This document shows positions 56,089 through 64,000 of a stretch of 64,000 bases of DNA, in pieces. The first letter of the stretch is position 1; every line of letters starts with the position of its first letter. Under the pieces are notes generated by a model. The model was not told the origin of the DNA. It did no database searches and saw only the letters and a list, made by a program, of their open reading frames with translations. The DNA lies in contig DIDT01000007.1 in NCBI GenBank assembly GCA_002418285.1, forward strand, positions 3,218-67,217, read 5' to 3'. The translations under genes were made by a program, and so were the position numbers. This DNA comes from Phycisphaerales bacterium UBA5793 (lineage in GTDB: Bacteria; Planctomycetota; Phycisphaerae; Phycisphaerales; UBA5793).

Positions 56089-59000
56089 GTCACGGCCATC
56101 TTGGCGTATATCCCGCCGGGGCGCTTGGTGTGGCGATGTTCATGCATGCGCATGGCGACTGCATCATCGGCCGCGCCGGCGGGGGAGTGACTGATGATCT
56201 TCGGCGGACTGGCTGGCTGAGGCTTGACGACGGCCAGGTCGTTCGAACGGTGATGCTTCAGAATCGCATCTTCGGCAACCTGCTTGAAGCCGATGCGCAC
56301 AACGCAACTCCTGAATTGCTCGTCGTGTGCTGCAATCCCGGGCAGCTGGGTACGTTCACCGGCGAGCTTACTCAGTTTATCGTGAGTCATGCTCAGCGAG
56401 GCCACCTGAGGAGCGTCGCCGACATCCGAAACACGGTTCCCATCTTACTCCTGCTGCCCAATGGGATTCTCGCGGAGGAGACGATCGAAACGTACAGCCG
56501 GCAATTGAGCGACGCCATGCTCATGGACCGGTTGCCCGGCGTGACTTCAGAGATGATCGAGGAACTGCTCGCGCGGGTGGTGCGCGGCGTCTCGATGCAG
56601 GCCGGGGGTCGGCGCGGAAGCGGACCCGACACCATCTACATCCTCGAGCGCTGCGGCCAGGTCATCTTCGCGGGCGGATCGCTCGCTTCGAGAGAGCGCA
56701 TCGTTGACATACTCGGAGCGCACAAGTACCCCTGTCGACACATACCCGATGTGCCCGCAACGCGCATTGAGTTTGACAAAGCGATGATCTCCATCGTGAT
56801 CAACATCGGTGGGTTGATCCACATGGTCAAACCCGACGGCGACCTGATCGACCTGCGCATGGGTGACCTGTGTCTTGACCCGTCGTACGCGGAGTTCGTC
56901 GATCGCATTACGCGCGCGGTTTTTGTTGTTGGGCGGGCGGCCGGCGCCTACGGGGAAACCGATTCGTATGAGCAGGTGTGGGATGGGCTTCGCTCGATTA
57001 TCCTCGCGCACGCAAAGCACGTGACCAGTTCGGTCAAGACGTTTCGCGACTCCGTGGCAGCCGGTACGGCCGACGTCTCCCTGATGACCAATGAAGAATG
57101 GATTCTCACGCCGCTGCGCCAGTACGCCGCCCGCGCGAGCATGGCGAAGGAAGTGGAGTTGTTTCGCTCATTGGCCCATCAGGTTCAGCAGGCCATGGCG
57201 CGAGCCATCAAGCGTCGACAGCATTCGAGTGTTGGACGTTCCTCCAGGTATGGAGAGCAAACCATGAAATTGACCGCACAGCGCAACATCACGATGGAAC
57301 TGTTCGAAGCGGGGGAAGACGATCTGTTGATCGTTGGAACCATGCTCGACAGTGAACACCTGATCACGCTTGAGTTGACCGTCCACCTGCCTGACGAGCA
57401 GATCACGGCCTCGCGTCTGGACATGATCCGCGTGCCCTACCACGTGTGTCGCGAAGTCGAGAATGCGGCCGAGAATCTGGTTGGACTGCGGATTCAGCGC
57501 GGCGTGCTTAACGAGATCTCCAAGCGCGTGGGGGGTCAGGTCGGTTGCTCGCACCTGCGCGAGATCGCCACGGCCATCGTCTACTTTGCCGCTTCGCATC
57601 TGGCGCGACGGAACGCCGGCATTGAAATCGCCGGAGTGGATGCGTCGCATATCCCGGTGGAAGAGAAGTTTCGGCTGTCGCGGCAACTGCTTAACGGCAC
57701 CTGCCTGGCGTACTGCCAGAGTTCGCCGCTCGAGCTTGACAAGCACATGGGCATCCGGCGCATTGGCCAGGTTCACGAGTCGGCCATACCGCTGGGCGAG
57801 TATGAGCCGTCGCTGGGTATCGTGCTTCGAGATCGCGCGCGAACCCTGGGCGACAAGGTGTTTCTGCGCCACCGGCCACGACCATCTGACCAGCAAGCAC
57901 CGACGACGCAAGTGCTCTCACTCTCTTTCCATGATTTCGGATCCAAGGTTCTGCAGATCGCGCGACATCTCATCGCGTGCGACATCCGAAAGGGCGATCG
58001 CATTGCAATGATCTCGGAGAACCGGGTCGAGATGTTCATATTCGAGATGGCGGCGATGTCGATCGGTGCGGTTTCAGTGCCGATCTACGCCGGCTATCCG
58101 ACCCCGCAGATCAGCTACATCCTGCGTCACTCACGCCCGCGAATGGCGATCGTTTCGGGTGAACATCAGTTGGCGAAAATTGATCGCGATCGGCACACAT
58201 GGATCGAGCGCTGGTACTGCATGGACTTCGGCCCGGGAGCAAAGCAGTGGGGGGCGCTCGACTTTGGCTCCCTGCTCGTGCCTGAGGACGGCGCGATGGT
58301 CGAGGAGCTCGAGACCCGGATTGATTCGGTCCAGCCGGACGATCTCTGCATGGTGATGTACACCTCGGGAACGACCGGTCCGCCCAAGGGCGTTCGGTTG
58401 GCGCACCGCAACCTCATCTCGCAGCAGAAGGCCATGTCGCTCATCTGGGACGTGGGTGAGCGCGATGTGTTCCTGAGCTATCTGCCGTGGCATCACAGCT
58501 TTGGAGGCCTTTTCGAACGATTCATGTCACTATACCGCGGTTGCGAACTCTGCCTGGATGACTCCAAGGGTCGCGATGTTGATCGCATGCTCGAGAACTG
58601 GCGGCTGTTCAATCCAACGCTGTTCTTCAGTGTGCCGCGCGTGCATGACATGCTCCTGGCGCGGTGTCGCCAGGACGCGAACGCGGAAGCGCTGGTGTTC
58701 AGCGGTCGATTGCGCTTCGTCTTCACCGCCGGCGCTTCGCTTCCCGCCCATGTCGCGGAGATCTACCGCGAGCATCACATCCCCGTGCTCGAAGGATGGG
58801 GACTTACGGAAACTTCGCCTTGCTGCACGATTACGACGGGTAAGCGCGAGTGGCGAAGCGGCTATGTCGGCATGCCGATCCCCGGTGTGAGCATTCGGAT
58901 CGACAGCGATCAGGAGATCCTCGTTCGCGGCCCCAACGTCATGCAGGGGTATCTCGACGACGAAGAGATGACGGCGCGCGTCATTGATGAGGATGGCTGG

Positions 59001-59564
59001 TTCCACAGCGGCGATCTGGGCGAGTTCCACTCCGGCTCAGGTGCGGGTTCCGGGGTCCGGATCCTCGGTCGGCGGGATGGCGCTTTCAAACTGACCACGG
59101 GCGAGAAGGTTCATCCCCACCGCATCGAGAACACGCTTGCAAGCGAATCGGCCTTCATCAACACGGCCGTCGTCCTCGGCAGCGGGCGCGACTATGTGGC
59201 GGCACTGGTATTTCCGGATCGGACCCGCCTGCACGAATGGGCCCACGAACACGGACTCGAAGCCATTGCCGCGGAAGCGCTTCTCGACCATCCCTCGGTG
59301 CGCGAACTGTTCACCGCTGAAATCGTTCGCATCAACCCCATGATCGAGGTCAAGTATCAGCGCATCGTCCGCTTTGTCTTGGTCGATCGCGAGCTGTCAC
59401 TCGAACGCGGCGAACTGACGCCGTCGGGAAAAGTGTGCCGGGACCGGATCTGCGAAGGCTGTCGGCGCGAGATTGAGATGCTCTTTGGCGACGTAGCACC
59501 GGAAGGCGTGATCACGATTGAGCAGCCGGGCGTGACCCCTGCACTCGCAGGGAAGGGAGCATAG
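56082..59564 (+). CDS. three-part fusion: Rossmann-like domain, DUF2889, acyl-CoA ligase
   Basis: The 1160-residue protein is unlike any standard benzoyl-CoA pathway member. Residues 1-~385 look like a degenerate Rossmann/ketopantoate-reductase-type domain (GVYPAGALGVAMFMH; FDKAMISIVINIGGLIHMV). Residues ~395-545 fit DUF2889 (LMLD/SEHLITLELTV-type opening, IRVPYHVCREVENA, GGQVGCSHLREI). Residues ~575-1160 are an AMP-forming acyl-CoA synthetase with MVMYTSGTTGPPKG, GWGLTETSPCCTIT, FHSGDLGEF and a C-terminal Lys (TPSGK). The ligase part resembles long-chain FadD-type enzymes. ATG 57264 (residue 395) has its own GGAG, so a shorter form is possible. Its start overlaps the ATPase stop by 7 bp. It may activate an aromatic or dicarboxylic acid. 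Confidence 0.82.
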   Translation: MLSHGHLGVYPAGALGVAMFMHAHGDCIIGRAGGGVTDDLRRTGWLRLDDGQVVRTVMLQNRIFGNLLEADAHNATPELLVVCCNPGQLGTFTGELTQFIVSHAQRGHLRSVADIRNTVPILLLLPNGILAEETIETYSRQLSDAMLMDRLPGVTSEMIEELLARVVRGVSMQAGGRRGSGPDTIYILERCGQVIFAGGSLASRERIVDILGAHKYPCRHIPDVPATRIEFDKAMISIVINIGGLIHMVKPDGDLIDLRMGDLCLDPSYAEFVDRITRAVFVVGRAAGAYGETDSYEQVWDGLRSIILAHAKHVTSSVKTFRDSVAAGTADVSLMTNEEWILTPLRQYAARASMAKEVELFRSLAHQVQQAMARAIKRRQHSSVGRSSRYGEQTMKLTAQRNITMELFEAGEDDLLIVGTMLDSEHLITLELTVHLPDEQITASRLDMIRVPYHVCREVENAAENLVGLRIQRGVLNEISKRVGGQVGCSHLREIATAIVYFAASHLARRNAGIEIAGVDASHIPVEEKFRLSRQLLNGTCLAYCQSSPLELDKHMGIRRIGQVHESAIPLGEYEPSLGIVLRDRARTLGDKVFLRHRPRPSDQQAPTTQVLSLSFHDFGSKVLQIARHLIACDIRKGDRIAMISENRVEMFIFEMAAMSIGAVSVPIYAGYPTPQISYILRHSRPRMAIVSGEHQLAKIDRDRHTWIERWYCMDFGPGAKQWGALDFGSLLVPEDGAMVEELETRIDSVQPDDLCMVMYTSGTTGPPKGVRLAHRNLISQQKAMSLIWDVGERDVFLSYLPWHHSFGGLFERFMSLYRGCELCLDDSKGRDVDRMLENWRLFNPTLFFSVPRVHDMLLARCRQDANAEALVFSGRLRFVFTAGASLPAHVAEIYREHHIPVLEGWGLTETSPCCTITTGKREWRSGYVGMPIPGVSIRIDSDQEILVRGPNVMQGYLDDEEMTARVIDEDGWFHSGDLGEFHSGSGAGSGVRILGRRDGAFKLTTGEKVHPHRIENTLASESAFINTAVVLGSGRDYVAALVFPDRTRLHEWAHEHGLEAIAAEALLDHPSVRELFTAEIVRINPMIEVKYQRIVRFVLVDRELSLERGELTPSGKVCRDRICEGCRREIEMLFGDVAPEGVITIEQPGVTPALAGKGA

Positions 59565-59566
59565 GC

Positions 59567-60853
59567 ATGGTCGGAATCGGCTCGACATCTGTAGTGATCA
59601 GCGGCGCGGCGCGCACGCCGGTCGGCGTGAAGTGCGGCACACTCAGTTCGTTTGCCGCTGAAGATCTGGCCGTGTTGGCATGCAATGAGGCGATTCGGCG
59701 CACAGGAATCGGCTGCGAGCACCTTGACGGCGCGGTGGGCGCCAATGTGTACCAGTTCACTGCTCCCGGGGCCCAAGACATCTACTTTCCACGCAACGTC
59801 GCCCTTCGGTGCGGTCTGCGCGAGGATGTTGGGGCGCTGATGGTGCAGCGGATCTGCGGCTCGGGTCTGCAGGCCATCATTACCGCCTTCCAGCAGATTG
59901 CATTGCCGGATGACATTGACGATACGAGGGCCGTCCTGTGCTTCGGCGCCGAGACCATGTCTCGCTGTCCGCGGATCGACCGTGCGCCGCGGCGATCGGG
60001 CACCAGCTTCTGGGAGTTCAAGGACGCCGTTCACAACGGAAGCAGGAACGGCACGCTCGAAGATTCCATGCTTGCGTCGCTCAACCACGACTACGCGCAC
60101 ACCGCAATGATGCTGACGGCTGACGAGTACGGACAGCGCGTCGGCGTCACCAGGCGCGACTGCGATGAGTTCGCCGCACTGTCGCACGAACGGGCGCGGA
60201 CCGCAAGGCGATCCAGTCGAGTCAACGGAGGCGACAGCCTGGGAGGGTTGTTCGCACTCGACGCCACCGACAGTCACGGTCGACCGGTGCACCTGGCCCG
60301 TGATGAATGCGTGCGCGAAGCATCGATCGACGCTCTCACGCGATTGCCCGCGCTCACGCCCAACGGGCTTGTCTCGGCAGGCAACGCGAGCGAGATCGCC
60401 GACGGAGCGGGCGCGGTCGTTGTCGCATCGCGGGCGCGGGCCGAAGAACTGGGTCTCTCGGCGCAGTTTGAGATTGCGGGATACGGCATCGCCGGCGTTG
60501 AGCCCCGTGTCATGGGACGCGGTCCAGTTCCTGCAGTCCACCAGGCGCTGAACCGCGCCGGCATCGGGATCGACGACGTGGATCTGTGGGAAATCAACGA
60601 GGCATTCGCGGCGCAGTACGTCGGCGTGGAGAAGGAGCTTGGCTTGTCGCGCGATCGCGTCAATGTGAATGGCGGGGCCATCGCCATCGGTCATCCACTC
60701 GCCGCATCCGGCGCCCGCATCGTGGTGGATCTGATGTATGAGATGGAGCGTCGCAACGTGCCGTATGGGGTGGCGTCCGCATGCATCGGCGGTGGGCAAG
60801 GGATCGCCATGGTCATTCGCAATACCAACGCAATGCAACGGAGGCACGCATGA
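59567..60853 (+). CDS. acetyl-CoA acyltransferase (thiolase)
   Basis: The 428-residue thiolase has the nucleophilic Cys97 (RICGSGLQ), NEAFAAQYV, the GGAIAIGHPLAASGARI His motif and the second catalytic Cys in SACIGGGQG. It fits a degradative thiolase that cleaves the 3-oxoacyl-CoA formed from 3-hydroxypimelyl-CoA. GGGAAGGGAG precedes the ATG. It starts 2 bp after the ligase fusion and overlaps the next gene by 4 bp. Confidence 0.9.
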   Translation: MVGIGSTSVVISGAARTPVGVKCGTLSSFAAEDLAVLACNEAIRRTGIGCEHLDGAVGANVYQFTAPGAQDIYFPRNVALRCGLREDVGALMVQRICGSGLQAIITAFQQIALPDDIDDTRAVLCFGAETMSRCPRIDRAPRRSGTSFWEFKDAVHNGSRNGTLEDSMLASLNHDYAHTAMMLTADEYGQRVGVTRRDCDEFAALSHERARTARRSSRVNGGDSLGGLFALDATDSHGRPVHLARDECVREASIDALTRLPALTPNGLVSAGNASEIADGAGAVVVASRARAEELGLSAQFEIAGYGIAGVEPRVMGRGPVPAVHQALNRAGIGIDDVDLWEINEAFAAQYVGVEKELGLSRDRVNVNGGAIAIGHPLAASGARIVVDLMYEMERRNVPYGVASACIGGGQGIAMVIRNTNAMQRRHA

Positions 60854-63330
60854 AACGGGCTTTTGCATTTGGCGTACGCGAGAGTGAGGCCGCCGTTCGG
60901 CGAGTCAACGCCCTGCGGGCCGTGGCGGTAATCGGCGCGGGAACGATGGGGCGCGGCATCGCGGCTGATCTTCTGCGGAAAACAAATCTCGACGTGCTCC
61001 TCTTCGATATCCGGGCGGAGGCCATTGAAGAGGCGCGTCGATGGCTGGCCGGTCGCTGGGCCGCCGAGGTCAAGGCTGGTCGGCTGCGCGAAACCGACGC
61101 ACAGAGCCTCGAGGCACGCCTGACGTGTGCCCAGTCGTACGAGCAACTGCGCGGCTGCGACATCATCTGGGAGGTCGCCACGGAGCGCGCGGAAATCAAG
61201 GCATCCATCTTCAAGCAGATCGAAGCGACGGTTGACCCGGAGCAGTTGGCCGCCGTCTTTTCCAACACCTCTTCGCACACGACCGGTGAACTGGCGTTGC
61301 TCTTCACGGTCGAGGCGTTTCGCGAGAAGCTGCTGAGCGTTCACGGCTACTTCCCCTTTGAGGCGAATCGACTCCTGGACGTGATGAAGGGGCCGTATGC
61401 GAGCGGGGAAACCTTCGCGCTTGGTGTTGTGTTCGCCGAGCAGCTCCTCGAAAAGACCGTCATCGCGCTGGCGCAGGATCACCACGGCTACATTACCGAT
61501 CCGATCTTCCAGGCCATGGCGGCGATCGTGTCGTGGGATGTGCGATCGGGTCGCGATCTTCTGTCCCTTGGCGCCGTGTGGGAACTCTTCACGGCCAATC
61601 CGTTCAACGTGCTCGACCGCACGGGGCACATGCCCTACACCGAATCGAGTCGGCATCTTGGGCAGGCCCTGCCAAGGCATGACCGACTCCGGTCCCTGTA
61701 CCTCCGCGAAGATCGACACTACCCCCAGTGGATCGCCCATCTGGAAACGACCGGCCGCACGGGAGTCGCATCGCAGCAGCGCAGCGGGTTCTTTGCGTGG
61801 AGCGAGGGTGATCGAGCGGAAGCCACGCGGGTGTATGATCCGGCTACGGACGCTTACGTCGCCCTGGTCGAGCCCTCGCGGCGAGACTTCTGGTCTTGGT
61901 ATGAAGCAGCCGAGCGGGATATGCGCGCCGGGCGGATTCGAAGCGCTGAATCCATCGTCCACGTGGCGGAGCATGAGGACGTGGGGGGGCGGGCATTCCG
62001 TCGCTATGTGCTGCCGATCATGCTTTACGCTCTCGACCTGATCCAGGATGGCTATGCCACGCCGGGACAGATCAACGTGTGTACGCGGGCGGGCCTGCGT
62101 TTCAAGACCGGGCTCATTGAGGCGATCGATGCCCTGATCGCGCATCTGACCATCGACGGCCTGCTCCAACTCATCCGGCGGGCGCGCGATGAGAATGCAG
62201 ACGACCCGCACATGGTTGAAATGCTCGACGCCGACGGTGCAAGCGGTCCGCGGCAGGGCCGGCCCTGTCTGCTGCATGACATGCGGCATCGTCGGATTGA
62301 GTCGCTTCTGGGCTACGGCCGGTGCTACGGCACGCCCGTGGCAGAACTGGACATGGAGAGTGGCGCCTACCGCCCATCGTACAGCGAACTGCGCCTGCAT
62401 GAACCATCCTCCCGCGATCGCGTCGCGAGCGTCGTGTTCAATAATCCGATGCGCGGCAATGTGTTCAATAAGGCCGTGATCGACCAACTGTCGCATGCCT
62501 TCAGTCATGTGCTGGAAATGCACCGAGCCGGCCAGTGCGGAGCGGTGTGCTTCTCCGCATCCGGGGAAGGGATGCGGATGCTGGGCGCCGACGCGCGCGA
62601 GTTCAATCGCGGCTGGTTCGAACGAGAAAAAGGCTACTGCCCATTGACCGAAGAGGAGGCCGCCGCCTCCAGCCGCAACGCGGTGCGACTCTTCCGTCTC
62701 ATCCAGCGCAGCCCGGTGGCGAGCATCGGCGTATTTGGCGAGAAGTGGGGCGGCGGTGCGGAGTTTACCTATTACCTCGATCTGCGCTACGACCTTCGCA
62801 TCAGTGGTCTGGTGTTCGATCCTGTGACCCGCTCGTCGCAGTGGAGCCAGAAGGCGAACTACAACCAGCCCGAACTGCACTACGCCATTCTCCCGGGCTT
62901 TGGCGCCGCAGGTGAACTTCGACGCCTCGGCCTTGGCGATTCGATGATCTTCGAGTTGTTCGACCAGGGGTTGACCGCGGACCGGGCGCACCAGGTCGGC
63001 CTGTCGAATGCGGTGTTTGATGAAGAACTGGAGGCCCTGGCGCGCGGTTACGAGCGGGCCCGCCAGATGGCCAAGGACCCGCCGTACTCACGGGCGCTGT
63101 TCAAGAAGGAACTTGCACGCGGGATCGATGACGAGGGCCTGGCCCGTGAGACGGGCGAGACCTTCAACCCTCGCAAGAACCCCTACATCGACGCGGGGCT
63201 GCTCAAACTTCTCGATCGCGGCGGTCGAGGTCCACGGATGAACTATGAAGTGAACGGCGTTGAACTGCCGGGCTGGCAGTATCCGTCGGAGGAGTCGTTC
63301 ACCTCGATGCGCGTTGAAACCTCACCCTGA
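60850..63330 (+). CDS. 3-hydroxyacyl-CoA dehydrogenase / enoyl-CoA hydratase fusion
   Basis: The 826-residue bifunctional beta-oxidation protein has the dehydrogenase first (Rossmann motif GAGTMGRGIAADLL near residue 30; VHGYFPFEANRLLDVMKG at the place of the usual HFFNP catalytic segment) and a crotonase-type domain last (about 540-770, CFSASGEGMRMLGADA and FGEKWGGGAEFTYYLD). FadB/FadJ proteins have the opposite order. GGAGG lies 5 nt upstream of ATG 60850. With the thiolase it should convert 3-hydroxypimelyl-CoA to glutaryl-CoA plus acetyl-CoA. The variant active-site segment means catalysis should be tested. Confidence 0.8.
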   Translation: MKRAFAFGVRESEAAVRRVNALRAVAVIGAGTMGRGIAADLLRKTNLDVLLFDIRAEAIEEARRWLAGRWAAEVKAGRLRETDAQSLEARLTCAQSYEQLRGCDIIWEVATERAEIKASIFKQIEATVDPEQLAAVFSNTSSHTTGELALLFTVEAFREKLLSVHGYFPFEANRLLDVMKGPYASGETFALGVVFAEQLLEKTVIALAQDHHGYITDPIFQAMAAIVSWDVRSGRDLLSLGAVWELFTANPFNVLDRTGHMPYTESSRHLGQALPRHDRLRSLYLREDRHYPQWIAHLETTGRTGVASQQRSGFFAWSEGDRAEATRVYDPATDAYVALVEPSRRDFWSWYEAAERDMRAGRIRSAESIVHVAEHEDVGGRAFRRYVLPIMLYALDLIQDGYATPGQINVCTRAGLRFKTGLIEAIDALIAHLTIDGLLQLIRRARDENADDPHMVEMLDADGASGPRQGRPCLLHDMRHRRIESLLGYGRCYGTPVAELDMESGAYRPSYSELRLHEPSSRDRVASVVFNNPMRGNVFNKAVIDQLSHAFSHVLEMHRAGQCGAVCFSASGEGMRMLGADAREFNRGWFEREKGYCPLTEEEAAASSRNAVRLFRLIQRSPVASIGVFGEKWGGGAEFTYYLDLRYDLRISGLVFDPVTRSSQWSQKANYNQPELHYAILPGFGAAGELRRLGLGDSMIFELFDQGLTADRAHQVGLSNAVFDEELEALARGYERARQMAKDPPYSRALFKKELARGIDDEGLARETGETFNPRKNPYIDAGLLKLLDRGGRGPRMNYEVNGVELPGWQYPSEESFTSMRVETSP

Positions 63331-63352
63331 CTCTTGCACTGGAGCCGGCTCC

Positions 63353-64000
63353 ATGACGACAGGCGAAAAGATCATCCAGGAGTGTCGCGACCTCATTGAA
63401 CTGCTTCCCTCGCAGGCCCTGCTTGCCGCGCGGCAAAAGCACCCCGGGCTGCGCGGTCTGGCCGTGTTCCCGGTATATGCACCTCCCGAAGTCATTCATG
63501 CCGCCGGACTGATGCCACTGGGGTTGTTCGGAGCAGGCGGCAAGCTGGAAACCACGCAGGCTGACTCGCGATTCCAGTCCTTCATCTGTTCGATTGCGAA
63601 AAGCACGCTTGAGCTGTTCCTGTGTGGCGATCTGAGTCCGGAGAACGGATTTGAAGGAGCTGTCTTCAGTTCCATTTGCGATGTCGCGAGGAATCTCAGC
63701 AGCGTTGTCAGTCGCAACGCTCCGGACTTCTACATCGAGTACCTTCATCTTCCGCAGAATGCGGCCACCGAGGCAGCGCGAGACTACACCCGCCGTGAGT
63801 TTCATCGATTTCGCGCGAATCTGGCGCATGCGATCGGCCGGCCAATCACCGATGAAGCGATTGCCGAGAGCATCAAGCTCTATAACCGATTGCGCGAACT
63901 TGTCTCGGAGCTCTATGAGCATCGCAGAGTTCGGCCGGGCACGATTCGTACGGCCGATCTCTTTGCGGTCGTGATGGCCGGCACGTTCATGATGCCCGAG
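63353..64000 (+). CDS. bcrC: benzoyl-CoA reductase subunit, BcrC/BzdN-like (partial)
   Basis: The first 216 residues of this gene are in the window; the reading frame is open at the end. It matches the BcrC/2-hydroxyacyl-CoA dehydratase pattern: YAPPEVIHAAGLMPLGLFGA, QSFICSIAKSTLELFL, VFSSICDVARNLSSVV, LPQNAATEAARDY and EAIAESIKLYNRLRELVSELYEHR. Cysteines in FICS and ICD are the conserved cluster or active-site positions. GGAG is 8 nt before ATG 63353. It pairs with the bcrB-like gene 8 kb upstream. Remaining reductase genes, such as a second ATPase and a ferredoxin, may lie beyond 64000. Confidence 0.85.
   Translation, partial: MTTGEKIIQECRDLIELLPSQALLAARQKHPGLRGLAVFPVYAPPEVIHAAGLMPLGLFGAGGKLETTQADSRFQSFICSIAKSTLELFLCGDLSPENGFEGAVFSSICDVARNLSSVVSRNAPDFYIEYLHLPQNAATEAARDYTRREFHRFRANLAHAIGRPITDEAIAESIKLYNRLRELVSELYEHRRVRPGTIRTADLFAVVMAGTFMMPE

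Noticed and set aside
56082..59564. The fusion as a frameshift artefact of two genes
   Set aside because: The reading frame is continuous with coherent domain sequence on both sides of the junction; an internal start exists but no internal stop or frame change. A lost stop codon cannot be ruled out without related sequences.
59357..62991. Two long minus-strand frames opposite the thiolase and dehydrogenase fusion
   Set aside because: Both are antisense shadows over genes with complete active-site motifs.

Overview
The window looks like a chromosomal piece of a GC-rich planctomycete, probably from the Phycisphaerae side of the phylum. The evidence is a DUF1501 protein next to a DUF1549/DUF1553 planctomycete-cytochrome protein, a DUF2231/cytochrome/leucine-rich-repeat protein, and three neighbouring membrane proteins that end in a C-x2-C...GYDLRG/NYDLRG...CPECG zinc ribbon. 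No rRNA, tRNA, CRISPR array, insertion sequence or phage gene was found. The placement is inferred from gene content, not from a phylogenetic marker.

Layout. Positions 1-10.4 kb are mixed housekeeping and secreted functions: a heme oxygenase, a MerR/B12-type regulator, a two-domain fasciclin protein, thpR, ettA and a subtilase. From 10.5 to 22.6 kb eight minus-strand genes are closely spaced. In transcription order they are a DUF2231-cytochrome-LRR protein, an NHL-type propeller, DUF1549/DUF1553, DUF1501, rsmH, a LysM protein, an FtsL-like protein and ftsI. Positions 22.7-28.9 kb hold a lipoprotein, a secreted protein, the zinc-ribbon trio and the ABC-F gene uup.

From 29.1 to 45.2 kb lies a ten-gene plus-strand respiratory cluster headed by an Rrf2 regulator. 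It encodes a GltD-like flavo-iron-sulfur protein, a Rieske protein, a cytochrome b, a ten-heme cytochrome c, a Tat-exported NapA-like molybdenum enzyme, three four-cluster NapG-like ferredoxins and two NapH/NosR-like membrane ferredoxins, one with two YHS domains. It reads as a quinol-oxidising bc-type complex hard-wired to a periplasmic molybdenum reductase, possibly a nitrate reductase. No napB, napC or napD is present.

From 45.2 to 64 kb lies an anaerobic aromatic-degradation island. A minus-strand arm carries a fused molybdenum hydroxylase (4-hydroxybenzoyl-CoA reductase-like), its FAD subunit and a TetR regulator. A divergent plus-strand arm carries the benzoyl-CoA pathway: oah, an SDR gene, dch, had, bcrB-like, a BcrA/BcrD-type ATPase, a 1160-residue three-part protein (Rossmann-like + DUF2889 + acyl-CoA ligase), a thiolase, a 3-hydroxyacyl-CoA dehydrogenase/enoyl-CoA hydratase fusion, and bcrC-like, which runs off the window end. 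Two copies of a CGAACG-N2-YGTTCG dyad flank the divergent promoter and are the best candidates for TetR operators.

Together the two islands suggest an anaerobe that funnels aromatic acids through benzoyl-CoA, beta-oxidises the ring-opened product, and disposes of electrons through the bc/molybdenum respiratory module. That link is inference.
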